A DNA stretch of 61,660 bases from Mycobacteriales bacterium (GTDB taxonomy: Bacteria; Actinomycetota; Actinomycetes; JAFAQI01). Below the pieces are notes generated by a model that ran no database searches, was not told where the DNA came from, and saw nothing but the letters and a program-made list of their open reading frames with translations. Both the position numbers and the translations under genes were made by a program. Positions 1-8,718 of this stretch are shown piece by piece. Where the stretch lies: the NCBI GenBank assembly GCA_035550055.1, contig DASZRO010000029.1, forward strand, positions 1-61,660. Direction: 5' to 3'. Each line of letters begins with the position of its first letter. Positions within the stretch are counted from its first letter, which is position 1.

Positions 1-2385
1 GACACCACGAACTGCATCCACGTATCGGTCAACAAGCACACCAACCTGCAAGACCACGAACGGATCACGGTCACCTGGTCCGGTGCGCATCCGACCGCGG
101 GCCGGGCCCTGAACCCCTACGGCGAGACCGGTCTGGAACAGGAGTACCCGGTCGTCCTCATGCAGTGCCGTGGAGTCGACCCGAAGGACGACCCGAAGGT
201 CTCCGCCGATCAGGCGGTCAGCCCAGACACGTGCTGGACCAACACCTACTTCGAGCGCACGTCGTCGGCAGATCCGGGCCAGGGCGTGTGGCAGCAGGAC
301 GCCGCGGCATCCGCGTCGGACGGCGCTCACATCGCGGGCATCGACCCGTCGAAGATCCCTGACGAGTGCAACGTCAGCAGCACCTTCGACTACCACATCA
401 CGCCGTTCCTGGCAGCGAACGGGACGTCGTACCCCGGCTGCTCGTCGGAGTCGATGCCGCCCGAGGCCACGGTGAACTCGGTGACCATCCCGCAGGAGGC
501 GTTCGCGTTCACCAGCCTCGACGGCAAGGGCAACTTCGACTTCGACCCGCGCACCAACCTGGACAACGCCTCGCTCGGCTGCTCCTCGGCGGTGGCGTGC
601 ACCCTCGAGGTGATCCCGATCGACGGCATCAGCTGCGCCGCCGGCAACAAGAGCCAGGAGTGCAACGCGACCGGTCAGCTGCCGGTCGGTCAGGTCAACC
701 CGGGTTCCGCGCCGCAGGACGCCGTCGCGCCGGCGTTCTGGTGGTCGGCGTCGAACTGGGACCGCCGCATCCCGGTGCCGCTGACCTTTGCGCCGCCGCC
801 CGGCGTGTGCTCGTCGTCGGCGGCCGGAAAGCCGGTGCCGTTCTACGGGTCGGAGCTGCTCAGCCAGGTGGCCCTGCAGTGGACCCCGGCGTACTGCGAG
901 AACAAGTCGCGGTTCAACTGGCAGGACAACATCATGCCGGACCAGGCGGCCGACGCCCTGATGAACAGTGGGCAGGCGGCGGCGGCTGAAGTCTCGAGCC
1001 GGCAGGCGAGTGACGACGACGTCGCCTACGCGCCGACCGCCGTCACCGGGTGGGGGATCGGCTTCGACATCGACAAGCCCGGCAACGCCGGACAGCAGAC
1101 CACGATCAACCTCGACGCGCGGCTGATCTTGAAGCTCCTCACCGAGTCCTACCCGGGCTCGGTCGACGTCCGGTCGTCTCACCCGGGCTTCTCGCACAAC
1201 CCGCTCTCACTGAACCTCGATCCGGAGTTCATCAAGCTCAACCCCGGCCTCGACACTTCGCACTGGAGCGAGAACGCCGCCGCGCTCATGAACCTGTCGA
1301 CCAGCTCGGGGGTCATGACGCAGCTGACGTCCTACATCGCGGCGGACCCCCAGGCGATGGCCTTCCTGCACGGCAAGCCTGACCCGTGGGGCATGACGGT
1401 CAACCCGTACTACAAGGACTTGAAGCTGCCGGTCAGCACCTGGCCGCTGCTCGACACCTGGGTCGACAAGACCACCAACAACCCGTGCCTGCAGGCGGCG
1501 CCCTCGGCGTACATGCCACTGGTCGCCAGCCCGGTCAGCAGCCTCCGGCTCATCGCGACGGCGCTGCTCTACAGCTGGCCGATGGTCACGACCGGCTGCA
1601 CCGGAAACGGTACGACGACCTCGCCGTTCCAGCTGTCCCGGGCGGCGCCGGAGGGCATCGGCAACCGGTTCATGCTCGGCTTGGTGACGCTCGGCGACGC
1701 CCGGCGCTACGACCTCACACTGGCGAAGCTGCAGGCGTCGCCGGGTCACTTCGTCGCTCCCGACGACGCGGGTCTGTCCGCGGCGATCGACCTGATCAAG
1801 CCGGGTCCGAAGCTCAAGCCCTTCGAGCTCTCGGAGCAGGCCATCCGCAAGAGCAAGGCCGCCTATCCCGGGACGACGATCGTCTACACCGCCGCCAAGA
1901 CCTCCGGGCTGGACAAGACGACCGCCCAAGAGGTGTCGCAGTTCATCACTGTCTCCTCGACCGAGGGTCAGGTCCCCGGCCGCGGCAACGGCCAGCTGCC
2001 CGACGGCTACCTGCCGATCACCAAGTCGGGCGCCACGAAGCGGCTGTTCGCGCAGGCGGCGCAGGTGGCGAAGGTCATCGCCGCGCAACACGCGTCGGCG
2101 GGTGCGACCGGCTCGTCAGGTACGACGGGGTCCGCGGTCCCCACCGGCGGCGCCGGTGTGCCACTGCCGGTGACCGGAGCCAGCGCGCCGACCTCGCAGC
2201 CGGCGCCGGAGATCGCCCCGAGCGGCGACTCGCCGGCGTACTCCGACCAGCCCGGCAGCATCACCGCCGCACTCACCTCGCCGGTGGGCGGCTCCTTGTT
2301 GCCGATCGTGCTGTTGCTCGGCGTCACCGCCGCCGTCGCAACCGGCGCAAGCCGGCTCTGGCTGCGCAGGCAGGCAGTGCGATGA
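1..2385 (+). CDS. Secreted, C-terminally membrane-anchored surface protein (5' end cut by window)
   Basis: The frame is open from base 1, so the first in-window ATG (160) is not the real start and the N-terminus lies outside the window. What is visible is about 794 residues of Cys-containing, presumably extracellular sequence. A segment with VTGWGIGFDID followed by LDARLILKLLTESYPG resembles the hinge region of PstS-like (PBP-fold) binding proteins. A low-complexity Ser/Gly/Pro/Thr linker follows, then one C-terminal membrane segment (LLPIVLLLGVTAAVATGA) and a short basic tail (RLWLRRQAVR). It overlaps the sortase-like gene by four bases (ATGA), so the two are translationally coupled. A substrate-binding or surface-display role next to the PstS-like protein is inferred; the exact family is not certain. 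Confidence 0.7.
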   Translation, partial: DTTNCIHVSVNKHTNLQDHERITVTWSGAHPTAGRALNPYGETGLEQEYPVVLMQCRGVDPKDDPKVSADQAVSPDTCWTNTYFERTSSADPGQGVWQQDAAASASDGAHIAGIDPSKIPDECNVSSTFDYHITPFLAANGTSYPGCSSESMPPEATVNSVTIPQEAFAFTSLDGKGNFDFDPRTNLDNASLGCSSAVACTLEVIPIDGISCAAGNKSQECNATGQLPVGQVNPGSAPQDAVAPAFWWSASNWDRRIPVPLTFAPPPGVCSSSAAGKPVPFYGSELLSQVALQWTPAYCENKSRFNWQDNIMPDQAADALMNSGQAAAAEVSSRQASDDDVAYAPTAVTGWGIGFDIDKPGNAGQQTTINLDARLILKLLTESYPGSVDVRSSHPGFSHNPLSLNLDPEFIKLNPGLDTSHWSENAAALMNLSTSSGVMTQLTSYIAADPQAMAFLHGKPDPWGMTVNPYYKDLKLPVSTWPLLDTWVDKTTNNPCLQAAPSAYMPLVASPVSSLRLIATALLYSWPMVTTGCTGNGTTTSPFQLSRAAPEGIGNRFMLGLVTLGDARRYDLTLAKLQASPGHFVAPDDAGLSAAIDLIKPGPKLKPFELSEQAIRKSKAAYPGTTIVYTAAKTSGLDKTTAQEVSQFITVSSTEGQVPGRGNGQLPDGYLPITKSGATKRLFAQAAQVAKVIAAQHASAGATGSSGTTGSAVPTGGAGVPLPVTGASAPTSQPAPEIAPSGDSPAYSDQPGSITAALTSPVGGSLLPIVLLLGVTAAVATGASRLWLRRQAVR

Positions 2386-3359
2386 GCCTGGCCACGCTGA
2401 CCCGCCGGGTCGGGCTCGGCACGCCCGCCCCGGACGCCGACCGCCCGGTGACGGCGGCGAGCTCGGACGAGGCTGCGACGACCCGCCACGAGGCGGTCCC
2501 GGACGCCCGAAGTGAGCGGCTGTTGGTCGTGTCGTCGGCCTGCGCGGTGCTCGCGCTGGTGTGCGGCTGGATGCTGCTCCAGCTGCTCGTCCTCGGCGGT
2601 CTCGCGCACACCCGCAGCCAGCACCTCCTCTACTCGAGGTTCCGCTCCGAGCTGGCACAAGCGACCGCGCCGACCGGCGAGCTCGACTACAACGGCAAGC
2701 CGGTGAAGGAGGGCGCTCCGGTCGCCCTGCTGACCATTCCGGCCATCGGGTTGCACGAGGTCGTCGTCGACGGGACCACTTCCGGTGACCTCGCGGCGGG
2801 ACCCGGCCACCTGCGCGACACCCCGCTTCCGGGCCAGGCGGGCTGGTCGTGGGTGTTCGGGCGCGGCAGCATCGACGGCGCGCCGTTCCGCAAGATCGCC
2901 GATCTGGCGAAGGGTAACCCGGTCACCGTCCTGACCGGCCAGGGCAAGGTCACCTACACCGTCCTCGACGTACGCCGCGCCGGGGATCGAGGACCGTCGG
3001 CGCCGGTCGCGTCGACCAGCGGGCTGATGACGCTGGCGACGGCGGACAGCCACGGCTTCCTGTCCGGCCTGCGCGCCTCGTCGGCCGTCTATGTCGACAT
3101 GAGCACCGACAAGGCGCTTCCTGACGGGCCGGTCGCGGGAGCCGTCCCGGCCGCCGAGCAGCTGATGGCACGCGACTCGAGCTCGCTGCCGATGCTGACG
3201 CTGCTGCTCGCGGTGCTGACCGGCGTCGTCCTCGCGATCAGCGTCGCGCGCCGCCACTTCCGGACCGCGCTCGTGTGGCTGGTCTCGGCCCCCGCCGTGA
3301 TCGCCCTCGCATGGGCGGTGACCGACCAGGTCACCCGCCTCCTACCGAACTTGATGTGA
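2382..3359 (+). CDS. Sortase-fold membrane protein lacking catalytic His and Cys (pseudo-sortase)
   Basis: This 325-residue protein has an N-terminal membrane helix (about 48-72) and two C-terminal helices (about 268-315) around a sortase-like domain. The family landmarks are clear: LLTIPAIGLHEVVVDGT, then GPGHLRDTPLPGQAG, then DGAPFRKIADLAKGNPV. In active sortases the next motif contains a catalytic His (AGHR); here it reads VFGRGS. The catalytic Cys normally sits in TLTTC; here it reads TLATADS. An Arg remains in LRASSAVYV. Both essential residues are therefore replaced, and transpeptidation is not expected. The ATG overlaps the stop of the upstream surface protein, and the PstS-like gene follows after 41 bases, suggesting a three-gene unit. 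A scaffold or chaperone role at the membrane is possible but unproven. Confidence 0.8.
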   Translation: MSLATLTRRVGLGTPAPDADRPVTAASSDEAATTRHEAVPDARSERLLVVSSACAVLALVCGWMLLQLLVLGGLAHTRSQHLLYSRFRSELAQATAPTGELDYNGKPVKEGAPVALLTIPAIGLHEVVVDGTTSGDLAAGPGHLRDTPLPGQAGWSWVFGRGSIDGAPFRKIADLAKGNPVTVLTGQGKVTYTVLDVRRAGDRGPSAPVASTSGLMTLATADSHGFLSGLRASSAVYVDMSTDKALPDGPVAGAVPAAEQLMARDSSSLPMLTLLLAVLTGVVLAISVARRHFRTALVWLVSAPAVIALAWAVTDQVTRLLPNLM

Positions 3360-3400
3360 ACCCACATCGAGCACAGAAGAGAAGAATCAGGGAGCAACTG

Positions 3401-5242
3401 ATGTCCGTTCGCAAGAACAGCGTCAAGCTGGGCGTGGCCGCCGCGGCCGCGTTCGGCTTGGCCCTAACCGCGGCGGCGCCGGCAGGCGCGGTCGATGGGG
3501 GTCCGTCGACCTCGCCGAAACTCGGCACCGACATCATCGGCGCCGGCTCCGACACCACCCAGTACATCCTGGACAAGCTGGCGACCGACTACGACGCGGC
3601 GCACACCAGCGGCCCGCAGCTGGTCAACTACGACGCGTGCGTCGGCGCGACCGGCACCACCGCGACCGGACTCGGCTCCAACCCGGACGGCTCGGGTTTC
3701 CCGTGCGGTGCTGACAACACCGGCACCAAGGTCGGCGTGGCGCGTCCCGCAACCGTCATCGACCCGAAGGCGCCCGCCGCAGCGGTCATGCCGAACAGCT
3801 CCGGGTCGGGTCGTACGTTGCTGCGTACGCCCACGGACCCGCTGTTCAACGACGTCGCCTTCGCGCGCTCGTCGGGTCCGCTGAACACCACCGACCTCGC
3901 CGCCGGCGAGATCGGCCTGCCGTTCGCGGTCGACAAGATCGTCACGGCGACCAACCCGAGCGGTCCGGCGCCGGCGGCGCTGACCGGCCTGCAGGTGCTG
4001 CGCATCTACAACGGCACCTACACCAACTGGGACCAGGTCGGCGGCAAGGACGCCGAGATCCACCCGTACCTTCCCAAGGCCGGTTCGGGCACGCTGAACG
4101 CCTCCGAGGCGTTCCTCGCGCAGCTCGACGGCGTGACCGAGGCGCCGGGCACCGACAACGACCCGAGCTCGCACAGCGCGGCGTACCAGACCTGGCAGGG
4201 CCCGGGCGTCACGATCACCGACTCGAACTGGAACACCGGCAAGGCCAACGTCGAGGAGCACGACCCGTCGATCATCGCGGCCGACCCGGACGCGATCGAG
4301 ATGTTCTCCTACGCCCGTGCCGAGCTGGCCAACACCAAGTCGCAGATCCTGCGGATCGAGGGCGGCTGGTCCGAGGACCGCGAGCTGTACGACGTCGTGC
4401 GCGGCAAGGCCATCGCCGGCGCCACGACCACGCCGTTCCTCTACGGCAGCGACAACAACGTGCTCGAGGGCATCTTCTCGAACACCGGCTGGATCTGCAC
4501 CAACTCGACGGCGCAGGCGGACATCGCGGCGCTCAACGAGTGGCCGCTGAGCTCCAAGCTGTGCGGGGTGGCGAACAACAACACCGTCGACACCATCAAC
4601 CCGTTCGCCAGCAACGGCGTGGGTGAGGGCGCGTCGACGACGACCACCGCGCTCTACAGCAGTGGCACGATCCACGTGACCGTGGCCGCGTCGGACGGCA
4701 GCGTCCCGACCGGCTCGGTGCAGGTCGTCATCGCGCCGCCGGCGGTTGCCGGCGGTACTCCGGCGGCTGCGTCGTACAGCACGACCGCGACGCTGACCAA
4801 CGGTGCCGCGACGGTGACGGTGCCGTCGACCGTCTCGGGTAGCCAGGTCGTGGACGTGGCCTTCCTACCGACCAACTTCGGTGCGTTGAGCTCCGCGGGT
4901 GGTCACGCGGCGGACGGCTCGTCATACGCCGAGTTCACGCAGACCTTCGTCGCCGGTCCGACCGGCCCGTCGAAGTTCAGCAACCTTGCCAAGCCGGTGC
5001 TGTCCGGCAAGCACAAGGTGGGCTCGGTGGAGACCAGCTCTCACGGCCGCTGGGCGCCGGGGGCGACGACGTACTCCTACCAGTGGTTCAAGGGTCGGGT
5101 GAAGATCGCCGGCGCGACGAAGCCGACCTTGAAGCTGACCAAGGCCCTCAAGGGCAAGACGATTCACTGCACGGTGACGGCGCACAAGTCCGGGTACGCC
5201 AACGCCTCGTCGTCTTCCGCGAGCGTCAAGGTCACCGGGTAG
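3401..5242 (+). CDS. Secreted PstS-like phosphate-binding-fold protein with C-terminal Ig-like domains
   Basis: The chosen ATG has a GGAG Shine-Dalgarno six bases upstream and begins a Sec signal peptide (basic MSVRKNS, hydrophobic core, AGA cleavage site near residue 29); longer in-frame starts lack both. Residues about 35-430 match the PstS/PBP fold: IIGAGSDTTQYILD, a serine-rich loop, RSSGPL, a stretch from FAVDKIV to LQVLRIYNGTYTNWDQVGG, and PKAGSGTL. An Ig-like beta domain follows (about 435-530). The last 80 residues form a YQWFKGRVKIAGAT...GKTIHCTVTAHKSGY repeat common on actinobacterial surface proteins. There is no pst permease or ATPase nearby, so a role in transport is doubtful; surface binding or adhesion is an alternative. 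A strong hairpin follows the stop. Confidence 0.8.
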   Translation: MSVRKNSVKLGVAAAAAFGLALTAAAPAGAVDGGPSTSPKLGTDIIGAGSDTTQYILDKLATDYDAAHTSGPQLVNYDACVGATGTTATGLGSNPDGSGFPCGADNTGTKVGVARPATVIDPKAPAAAVMPNSSGSGRTLLRTPTDPLFNDVAFARSSGPLNTTDLAAGEIGLPFAVDKIVTATNPSGPAPAALTGLQVLRIYNGTYTNWDQVGGKDAEIHPYLPKAGSGTLNASEAFLAQLDGVTEAPGTDNDPSSHSAAYQTWQGPGVTITDSNWNTGKANVEEHDPSIIAADPDAIEMFSYARAELANTKSQILRIEGGWSEDRELYDVVRGKAIAGATTTPFLYGSDNNVLEGIFSNTGWICTNSTAQADIAALNEWPLSSKLCGVANNNTVDTINPFASNGVGEGASTTTTALYSSGTIHVTVAASDGSVPTGSVQVVIAPPAVAGGTPAAASYSTTATLTNGAATVTVPSTVSGSQVVDVAFLPTNFGALSSAGGHAADGSSYAEFTQTFVAGPTGPSKFSNLAKPVLSGKHKVGSVETSSHGRWAPGATTYSYQWFKGRVKIAGATKPTLKLTKALKGKTIHCTVTAHKSGYANASSSSASVKVTG

Positions 5243-5266
5243 CGATACCGCGTGTCCGCGTGACAA

Positions 5267-5299
5267 CGAGGGGCCGGGGCGATCAGCCACGGCCCCTCG
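5267..5299 (+). terminator. Strong hairpin terminator after the PstS-like gene
   Basis: A perfect 10-bp GC-rich stem (CGAGGGGCCG with CGGCCCCTCG) closes a 13-base loop 24 bases after the stop codon. There is no U-tract, which is usual for high-GC actinobacterial terminators. It lies one base before inverted-repeat element A1. Confidence 0.7.
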
Positions 5300-5300
5300 C

Positions 5301-5388
5301 GTTCGAAGTAGCACACAACGTCGCGGTAGTCGTGGCGGTATGCGCTGCGGTGTCCGGTTCGGGAGGCGCGTTGTGTGCTACTTCGAAC
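5301..5388. repeat. Inverted-repeat element A, copy 1
   Basis: The arms GTTCGAAGTAGCACACAACG (5301-5320) and its exact reverse complement (5369-5388) enclose a 48-base centre containing TGCGGTGTCCGGTT. Copies with the same arms occur at 9074-9154 and 39862-39943. All three sit between convergent genes. This copy starts one base after the hairpin of the left-hand gene and lies 12 bases beyond the stop of the P450 gene on the other strand. Confidence 0.9.
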
Positions 5389-5400
5389 AAGCGGCGGGGG

Positions 5401-6657
5401 TCAGGCGAAGCGGTAGCTCACCGGCAGGTGCTTCACGCCGGAGACGAAGTTGGACTGCGTCCACTCGGCCTCGCCGGACTGCTCGATGTGGTCGACCTGC
5501 TCCGCGAGCTTGCGCAGCATGGTGCGCACCTCCCGACGCGCGAACTGCGATCCCAAGCAGTAGTGCGTGCCGCCTCCGAAGGCGAGCAGCCGATCCGCGT
5601 TGGTCCGGCGTACGTCGAACACGTCCGGGTCGTCGAAGACGAGCTCGTCGCGGTTGATGCTCGGGTAGGACAACAGCACCCGCTCCCCTTGCGCGACCGC
5701 TACGCCCGCCACCTCCGTGTCACGAGTGGCGTACCGCATGAAATGGCGCACCGGCGCGGTGTAGCGGACCGCCTCCTCGGCGGCATTCGCCGCGGCATCC
5801 TCGTCACCGCGCAACGACCAGAGCTGGTCGAGGTCGTGCAGCAACGCCTCGACGCTGCCGGCGAGCGCGTACGACGTGGTGTCGTGCCCGGCGGTGGCGA
5901 TGATCATGTAGTACCAGAGCCGTTCGGCGTCACCCATCGGGCAGCCACCCGGCTCACCGAGCGCGATGACCGTGGCGAGATCGTCGGTCGGCCTGGCACG
6001 CCGGTCGTTGGTGATCTCGTCGAAGTACGCGATGAACTTCATCACGGAGTTCAGCAGCACCTCGCCAGGGTCGGCTCCACTGCCCATGAACTCCGGGTCG
6101 GCGGCACCGAACATGCCTTGCGTCAGCTCGAGCATCAGCGCTTCGTCGGTCTCCGGTACGCCGAAGATCTCCATGATCACGCGCAAAGTGAACGGTTGAG
6201 CGATGTCCTTGGCGAAGTCGCACGCACCGCCGAGCGCACGCATCTTCTCGATGTAGGTGTCGGCCAGATGCTCGATCCGCGGCTGGCGCTTCTTCACCGA
6301 TCCCGGCTTGAACCAGTCGTTGGCCACTTGCCGGTGGTCGCGGTGGTCGACGCCGTCGAGGTGGACCAGCGTGCGTGGCTCCGGCAGGCCCGATTCGATC
6401 AGTCGCTGCTTGTCCTCCTCGAGCTGCAGGACGGAGTACGTCGTGTTGTGCCACAGCTCGCTGTCGCGCTCGATGGCGGACGCCTCCGCGTAGCGGAGTA
6501 CGGCGAGGAACGGCAGCATCCCGGGCACCTCGACCGGGACGACCGGCGCGGATCGGCGTACCTCGCCCATCAGCGTGTGCCAGCGCGTCATGTCCGCCCA
6601 CGACTGCGGCAGGGCCAGGAGCTCACCCGCGACCTCCGCGCGCTGTGTCGCATCCAC
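5401..6657 (-). CDS. Cytochrome P450
   Basis: A 418-residue protein of typical bacterial class I P450 length, with no membrane segment, so it should be cytosolic and depend on a ferredoxin partner not seen here. The I-helix oxygen-activation motif is AGHDTTS, the K-helix ExxR is EAVR, and the heme loop is FGGGTHYCLGSQFARRE with the Cys ligand near residue 367. LVHLDGVDHRDHRQVANDWF matches the C-helix region of CYP125/142-like and related actinobacterial P450s, but the substrate cannot be assigned. It stands alone on the minus strand, convergent with the PstS-like gene; element A1 lies just past its stop codon. Confidence 0.93.
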   Translation of the reverse strand: MDATQRAEVAGELLALPQSWADMTRWHTLMGEVRRSAPVVPVEVPGMLPFLAVLRYAEASAIERDSELWHNTTYSVLQLEEDKQRLIESGLPEPRTLVHLDGVDHRDHRQVANDWFKPGSVKKRQPRIEHLADTYIEKMRALGGACDFAKDIAQPFTLRVIMEIFGVPETDEALMLELTQGMFGAADPEFMGSGADPGEVLLNSVMKFIAYFDEITNDRRARPTDDLATVIALGEPGGCPMGDAERLWYYMIIATAGHDTTSYALAGSVEALLHDLDQLWSLRGDEDAAANAAEEAVRYTAPVRHFMRYATRDTEVAGVAVAQGERVLLSYPSINRDELVFDDPDVFDVRRTNADRLLAFGGGTHYCLGSQFARREVRTMLRKLAEQVDHIEQSGEAEWTQSNFVSGVKHLPVSYRFA

Positions 6658-6818
6658 GGCCGGCTCCTTCGATCGACTCCACAGGCATCAAACCTCACCT
6701 CGCCTGACGGGGACAGGCCGAGGCCGTATCGCGACTGCGCCGGGTTCGTTGGACGGACGGGCGACGAAGAACAACCCGAATGCACTAGCGATGACCGGTA
6801 AATGCGCCGTGTGGTCCC

Positions 6819-6848
6819 TTGAGACCGCGGCGCATTCGCCGTTAACGT
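6819..6848 (+). promoter_or_regulatory. Candidate sigma-70-type promoter for the NlpC/P60 gene
   Basis: TTGAGA and TAACGT are separated by 18 bases and lie 83 bases before the gene start. No other gene is present in 6658-6930. No riboswitch consensus could be recognised in the leader. Confidence 0.35.
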
Positions 6849-6930
6849 GCATTTCAACCACGACGTGACTAGCCGGCACCCCCTGGCCGAGCGGCGTTGC
6901 GGTGCCGCCGAAAGGTAGGTCCTGGACAAC

Positions 6931-8055
6931 TTGACGGCGATTCCCCACCGCCATCTTGTTCGACCCCGCGCGCTGCTGGCGCTGGCACTGTGTGTCGCGT
7001 CGCTGGCCGGCGGAGTGGTCGCGACATCGCCTGCGGCCGCCGAGACCGTCAAGCAGCAGATCGCGGACGCACAGCAGCAGCTGCGATCGCTCGACAGTCA
7101 GGCGGAGGCCGCCAGCGAGGCCTACGATGCCGCGCGCATCAAGCTCGCCGCTGCGCACACTGCCGCGGCCAGCGCAGCCAAGGCGGTGACCTCGGCGCAG
7201 CAGCGACTCGCTGCGCTGCAGTCGTCGGTGACCGCCTTCGCCGTCGCGGCGTACCGCGGTGGTGGTACGAACTCCGTGCTCGGCCTGGTCAGCGACGGCT
7301 CCACCGGACGCTACATCGACCAGCTGTCGTCCATGCAGGCGATCTCGGTCAGCGAGGCGCGGACGCTGTCCGACGTCGAGGCAGCCCAGCGCGTCGAGTC
7401 GGCCGCGCAGGCGACTGCGCAGGCGGCGTTGGCGAAGCAGCAGGCCGCGACCGACCTCATCGACGCGTCTCGCCAGAAGATCCAGGCCGCGGCCGCCAAG
7501 GAGCAGCAGATCCTGTCGGGGCTCGAGGCGAAGGAAGCCGCCATCATCAAGGCGGCGAAGGCCCGCGCCGCAAAGCTCGCCGCGGAGCGGGAGCAGGCTC
7601 GGCTGGAGGCGGAGAGCCAGGCGACGCAGCAGGGCGTCGAGGCGATCGACGACCCGGTCTCGCCGACGCCGCCGCCGGTGATCTCCGGGTCGGGCGGTGC
7701 GGCGGTCGCCGTGCAGTGGGCGTACGCCGAGATCGGCAAGCCGTACGTGTGGGCCGCAGCCGGGCCGGACTCCTTCGACTGCTCGGGGCTGACGCAGTAC
7801 GTCTGGGGCAAGGCGGGCGTCTACCTCGGCCACTACACCGGTGACCAGTGGAACGAAGGGGTCCACGTGTCGCAGGACCAGCTCGAACCCGGCGATCTGG
7901 TCTTCTTCGCCTACAACACCTCAGACCCGTCGACGATCCACCACGTCGGCATCTACGTCGGCAACGGCAACATGATCGACGCTCCCTACACCGGCGTCGA
8001 CGTACGGGTCGATCCGGCGTTCCGCTCCGACTACATCGGTGCGGTACGCCCGTAG
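6931..8055 (+). CDS. Secreted NlpC/P60 peptidoglycan endopeptidase with coiled-coil N-terminus
   Basis: The TTG start is preceded by AAAGGTAGG and begins a signal peptide (residues 1 to about 40, ending SPAAAET). Residues about 42-245 are Ala/Gln/Lys-rich heptad-type sequence, predicted coiled coil as in RipA-like hydrolases. The NlpC/P60 domain follows from about 260, with catalytic Cys284 in DSFDCSGLTQYVW and His338 in IHHVGIYVG. These enzymes cleave the stem peptide (gamma-D-Glu to diamino acid) and are used in cell separation; the coiled coil often controls activity or recruits partners. It is a single gene, followed by a lipoprotein gene with its own promoter. A second NlpC/P60 protein of different architecture lies at 59.2 kb. 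Confidence 0.9.
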   Translation: MTAIPHRHLVRPRALLALALCVASLAGGVVATSPAAAETVKQQIADAQQQLRSLDSQAEAASEAYDAARIKLAAAHTAAASAAKAVTSAQQRLAALQSSVTAFAVAAYRGGGTNSVLGLVSDGSTGRYIDQLSSMQAISVSEARTLSDVEAAQRVESAAQATAQAALAKQQAATDLIDASRQKIQAAAAKEQQILSGLEAKEAAIIKAAKARAAKLAAEREQARLEAESQATQQGVEAIDDPVSPTPPPVISGSGGAAVAVQWAYAEIGKPYVWAAAGPDSFDCSGLTQYVWGKAGVYLGHYTGDQWNEGVHVSQDQLEPGDLVFFAYNTSDPSTIHHVGIYVGNGNMIDAPYTGVDVRVDPAFRSDYIGAVRP

Positions 8056-8117
8056 CTGGCCCGATTTGCCCGCGGCGTACCTGAACGCCGTACCCGAATC
8101 CGCTCAGCCTTCTCCCG

Positions 8118-8123
8118 TACCCT
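8118..8123 (+). promoter_or_regulatory. -10 box (TACCCT) for a leaderless lipoprotein transcript
   Basis: TACCCT ends eight bases before the ATG at 8132 and there is no Shine-Dalgarno, which fits transcription starting at or next to the start codon. Confidence 0.4.
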
Positions 8124-8131
8124 TGATCGTC

Positions 8132-8692
8132 ATGCAAACGCACCGGGTGGCCCGCGTCGTCGCGATCGCGGCGACGCTGACGACGTCACTTGCGGCGTGC
8201 CACTCGACGAAGAACGAGCCCGGTCCCACCGTCACGACGACGACGGTCAAGCACCACACGAAGGTGGTGGTGATCCACACCTTCAAGACGCTGCGGACCG
8301 GCCAGGTGGCGCAGATCGGCGCCGCGGGCAGCGACGCGGCCGAGCTCATCAAGATCGGCAAGCCCAGCGTCTCGACCCACCGGCTGTCGTCGTACGCCGA
8401 CGATCCCGAGCACGGCTACTTCGTGACCTTCCCGATCAAGATCTACAACGATGGCAAGAACCCGTTGGTGGTCAACCGGCTCGACTTCTGGGTGAAGGTG
8501 CCGGGCGAGGGAGACCTCAACAACAACGACGGCGCGGCGCCGTTCTCGGGTGCCCATCGCCAGCTCGACACGACGGAGCTGGAGAGCGGCCAGGGGGTCA
8601 GCAACATCATGACTTTCGACGTGTCCAGCACCCACGGCACGTTCCTCTACGGACCGGGCGGCAAGCACGCCGAGCTCGGCTGGAAGTACTAG
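8132..8692 (+). CDS. Lipoprotein with DUF4352-like beta-sandwich domain
   Basis: The 186-residue product starts with a lipoprotein signal peptide: basic MQTHRVAR, hydrophobic core, and lipobox LAAC with Cys near residue 28. A Thr/Lys linker follows. The remainder, with YFVTFPIKIYNDGKNPLVVN and a late EL(E)SGQGVSNIMTFDV, has the look of the DUF4352/telomeric-repeat-binding-like immunoglobulin fold found on many Gram-positive lipoproteins. Longer upstream starts would spoil the signal peptide, and a -10 box sits just before this ATG. Function is unknown; surface location is well supported. The small gene at 8719 follows closely. Confidence 0.75.
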   Translation: MQTHRVARVVAIAATLTTSLAACHSTKNEPGPTVTTTTVKHHTKVVVIHTFKTLRTGQVAQIGAAGSDAAELIKIGKPSVSTHRLSSYADDPEHGYFVTFPIKIYNDGKNPLVVNRLDFWVKVPGEGDLNNNDGAAPFSGAHRQLDTTELESGQGVSNIMTFDVSSTHGTFLYGPGGKHAELGWKY

Positions 8693-8718
8693 GCGCTCGC
8701 TTGGAGGAGTCAGTCGCG

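Noticed and set aside
1640-2385. LPVTG in the first gene as a sortase signal
   Set aside because: It lies about 45 residues before the membrane helix, inside a low-complexity linker; real sorting motifs are directly next to the helix.
1207-3257. Long minus-strand frames opposite the surface cluster, and many similar long frames elsewhere
   Set aside because: They are Arg/Gly/Ala-rich composition shadows of GC-rich genes on the other strand with no recognisable domains or starts.
5301-5320. GTTCGAA in element A as a tRNA T-loop
   Set aside because: No acceptor, D or anticodon arms can be formed around it, and the sequence is part of a perfect inverted repeat.
6658-6930. Cyclic-di-AMP (ydaO-type) riboswitch before the NlpC/P60 gene
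   Set aside because: Such riboswitches often precede cell-wall hydrolases in actinobacteria, but I could not match the conserved core here or at 59008-59218.
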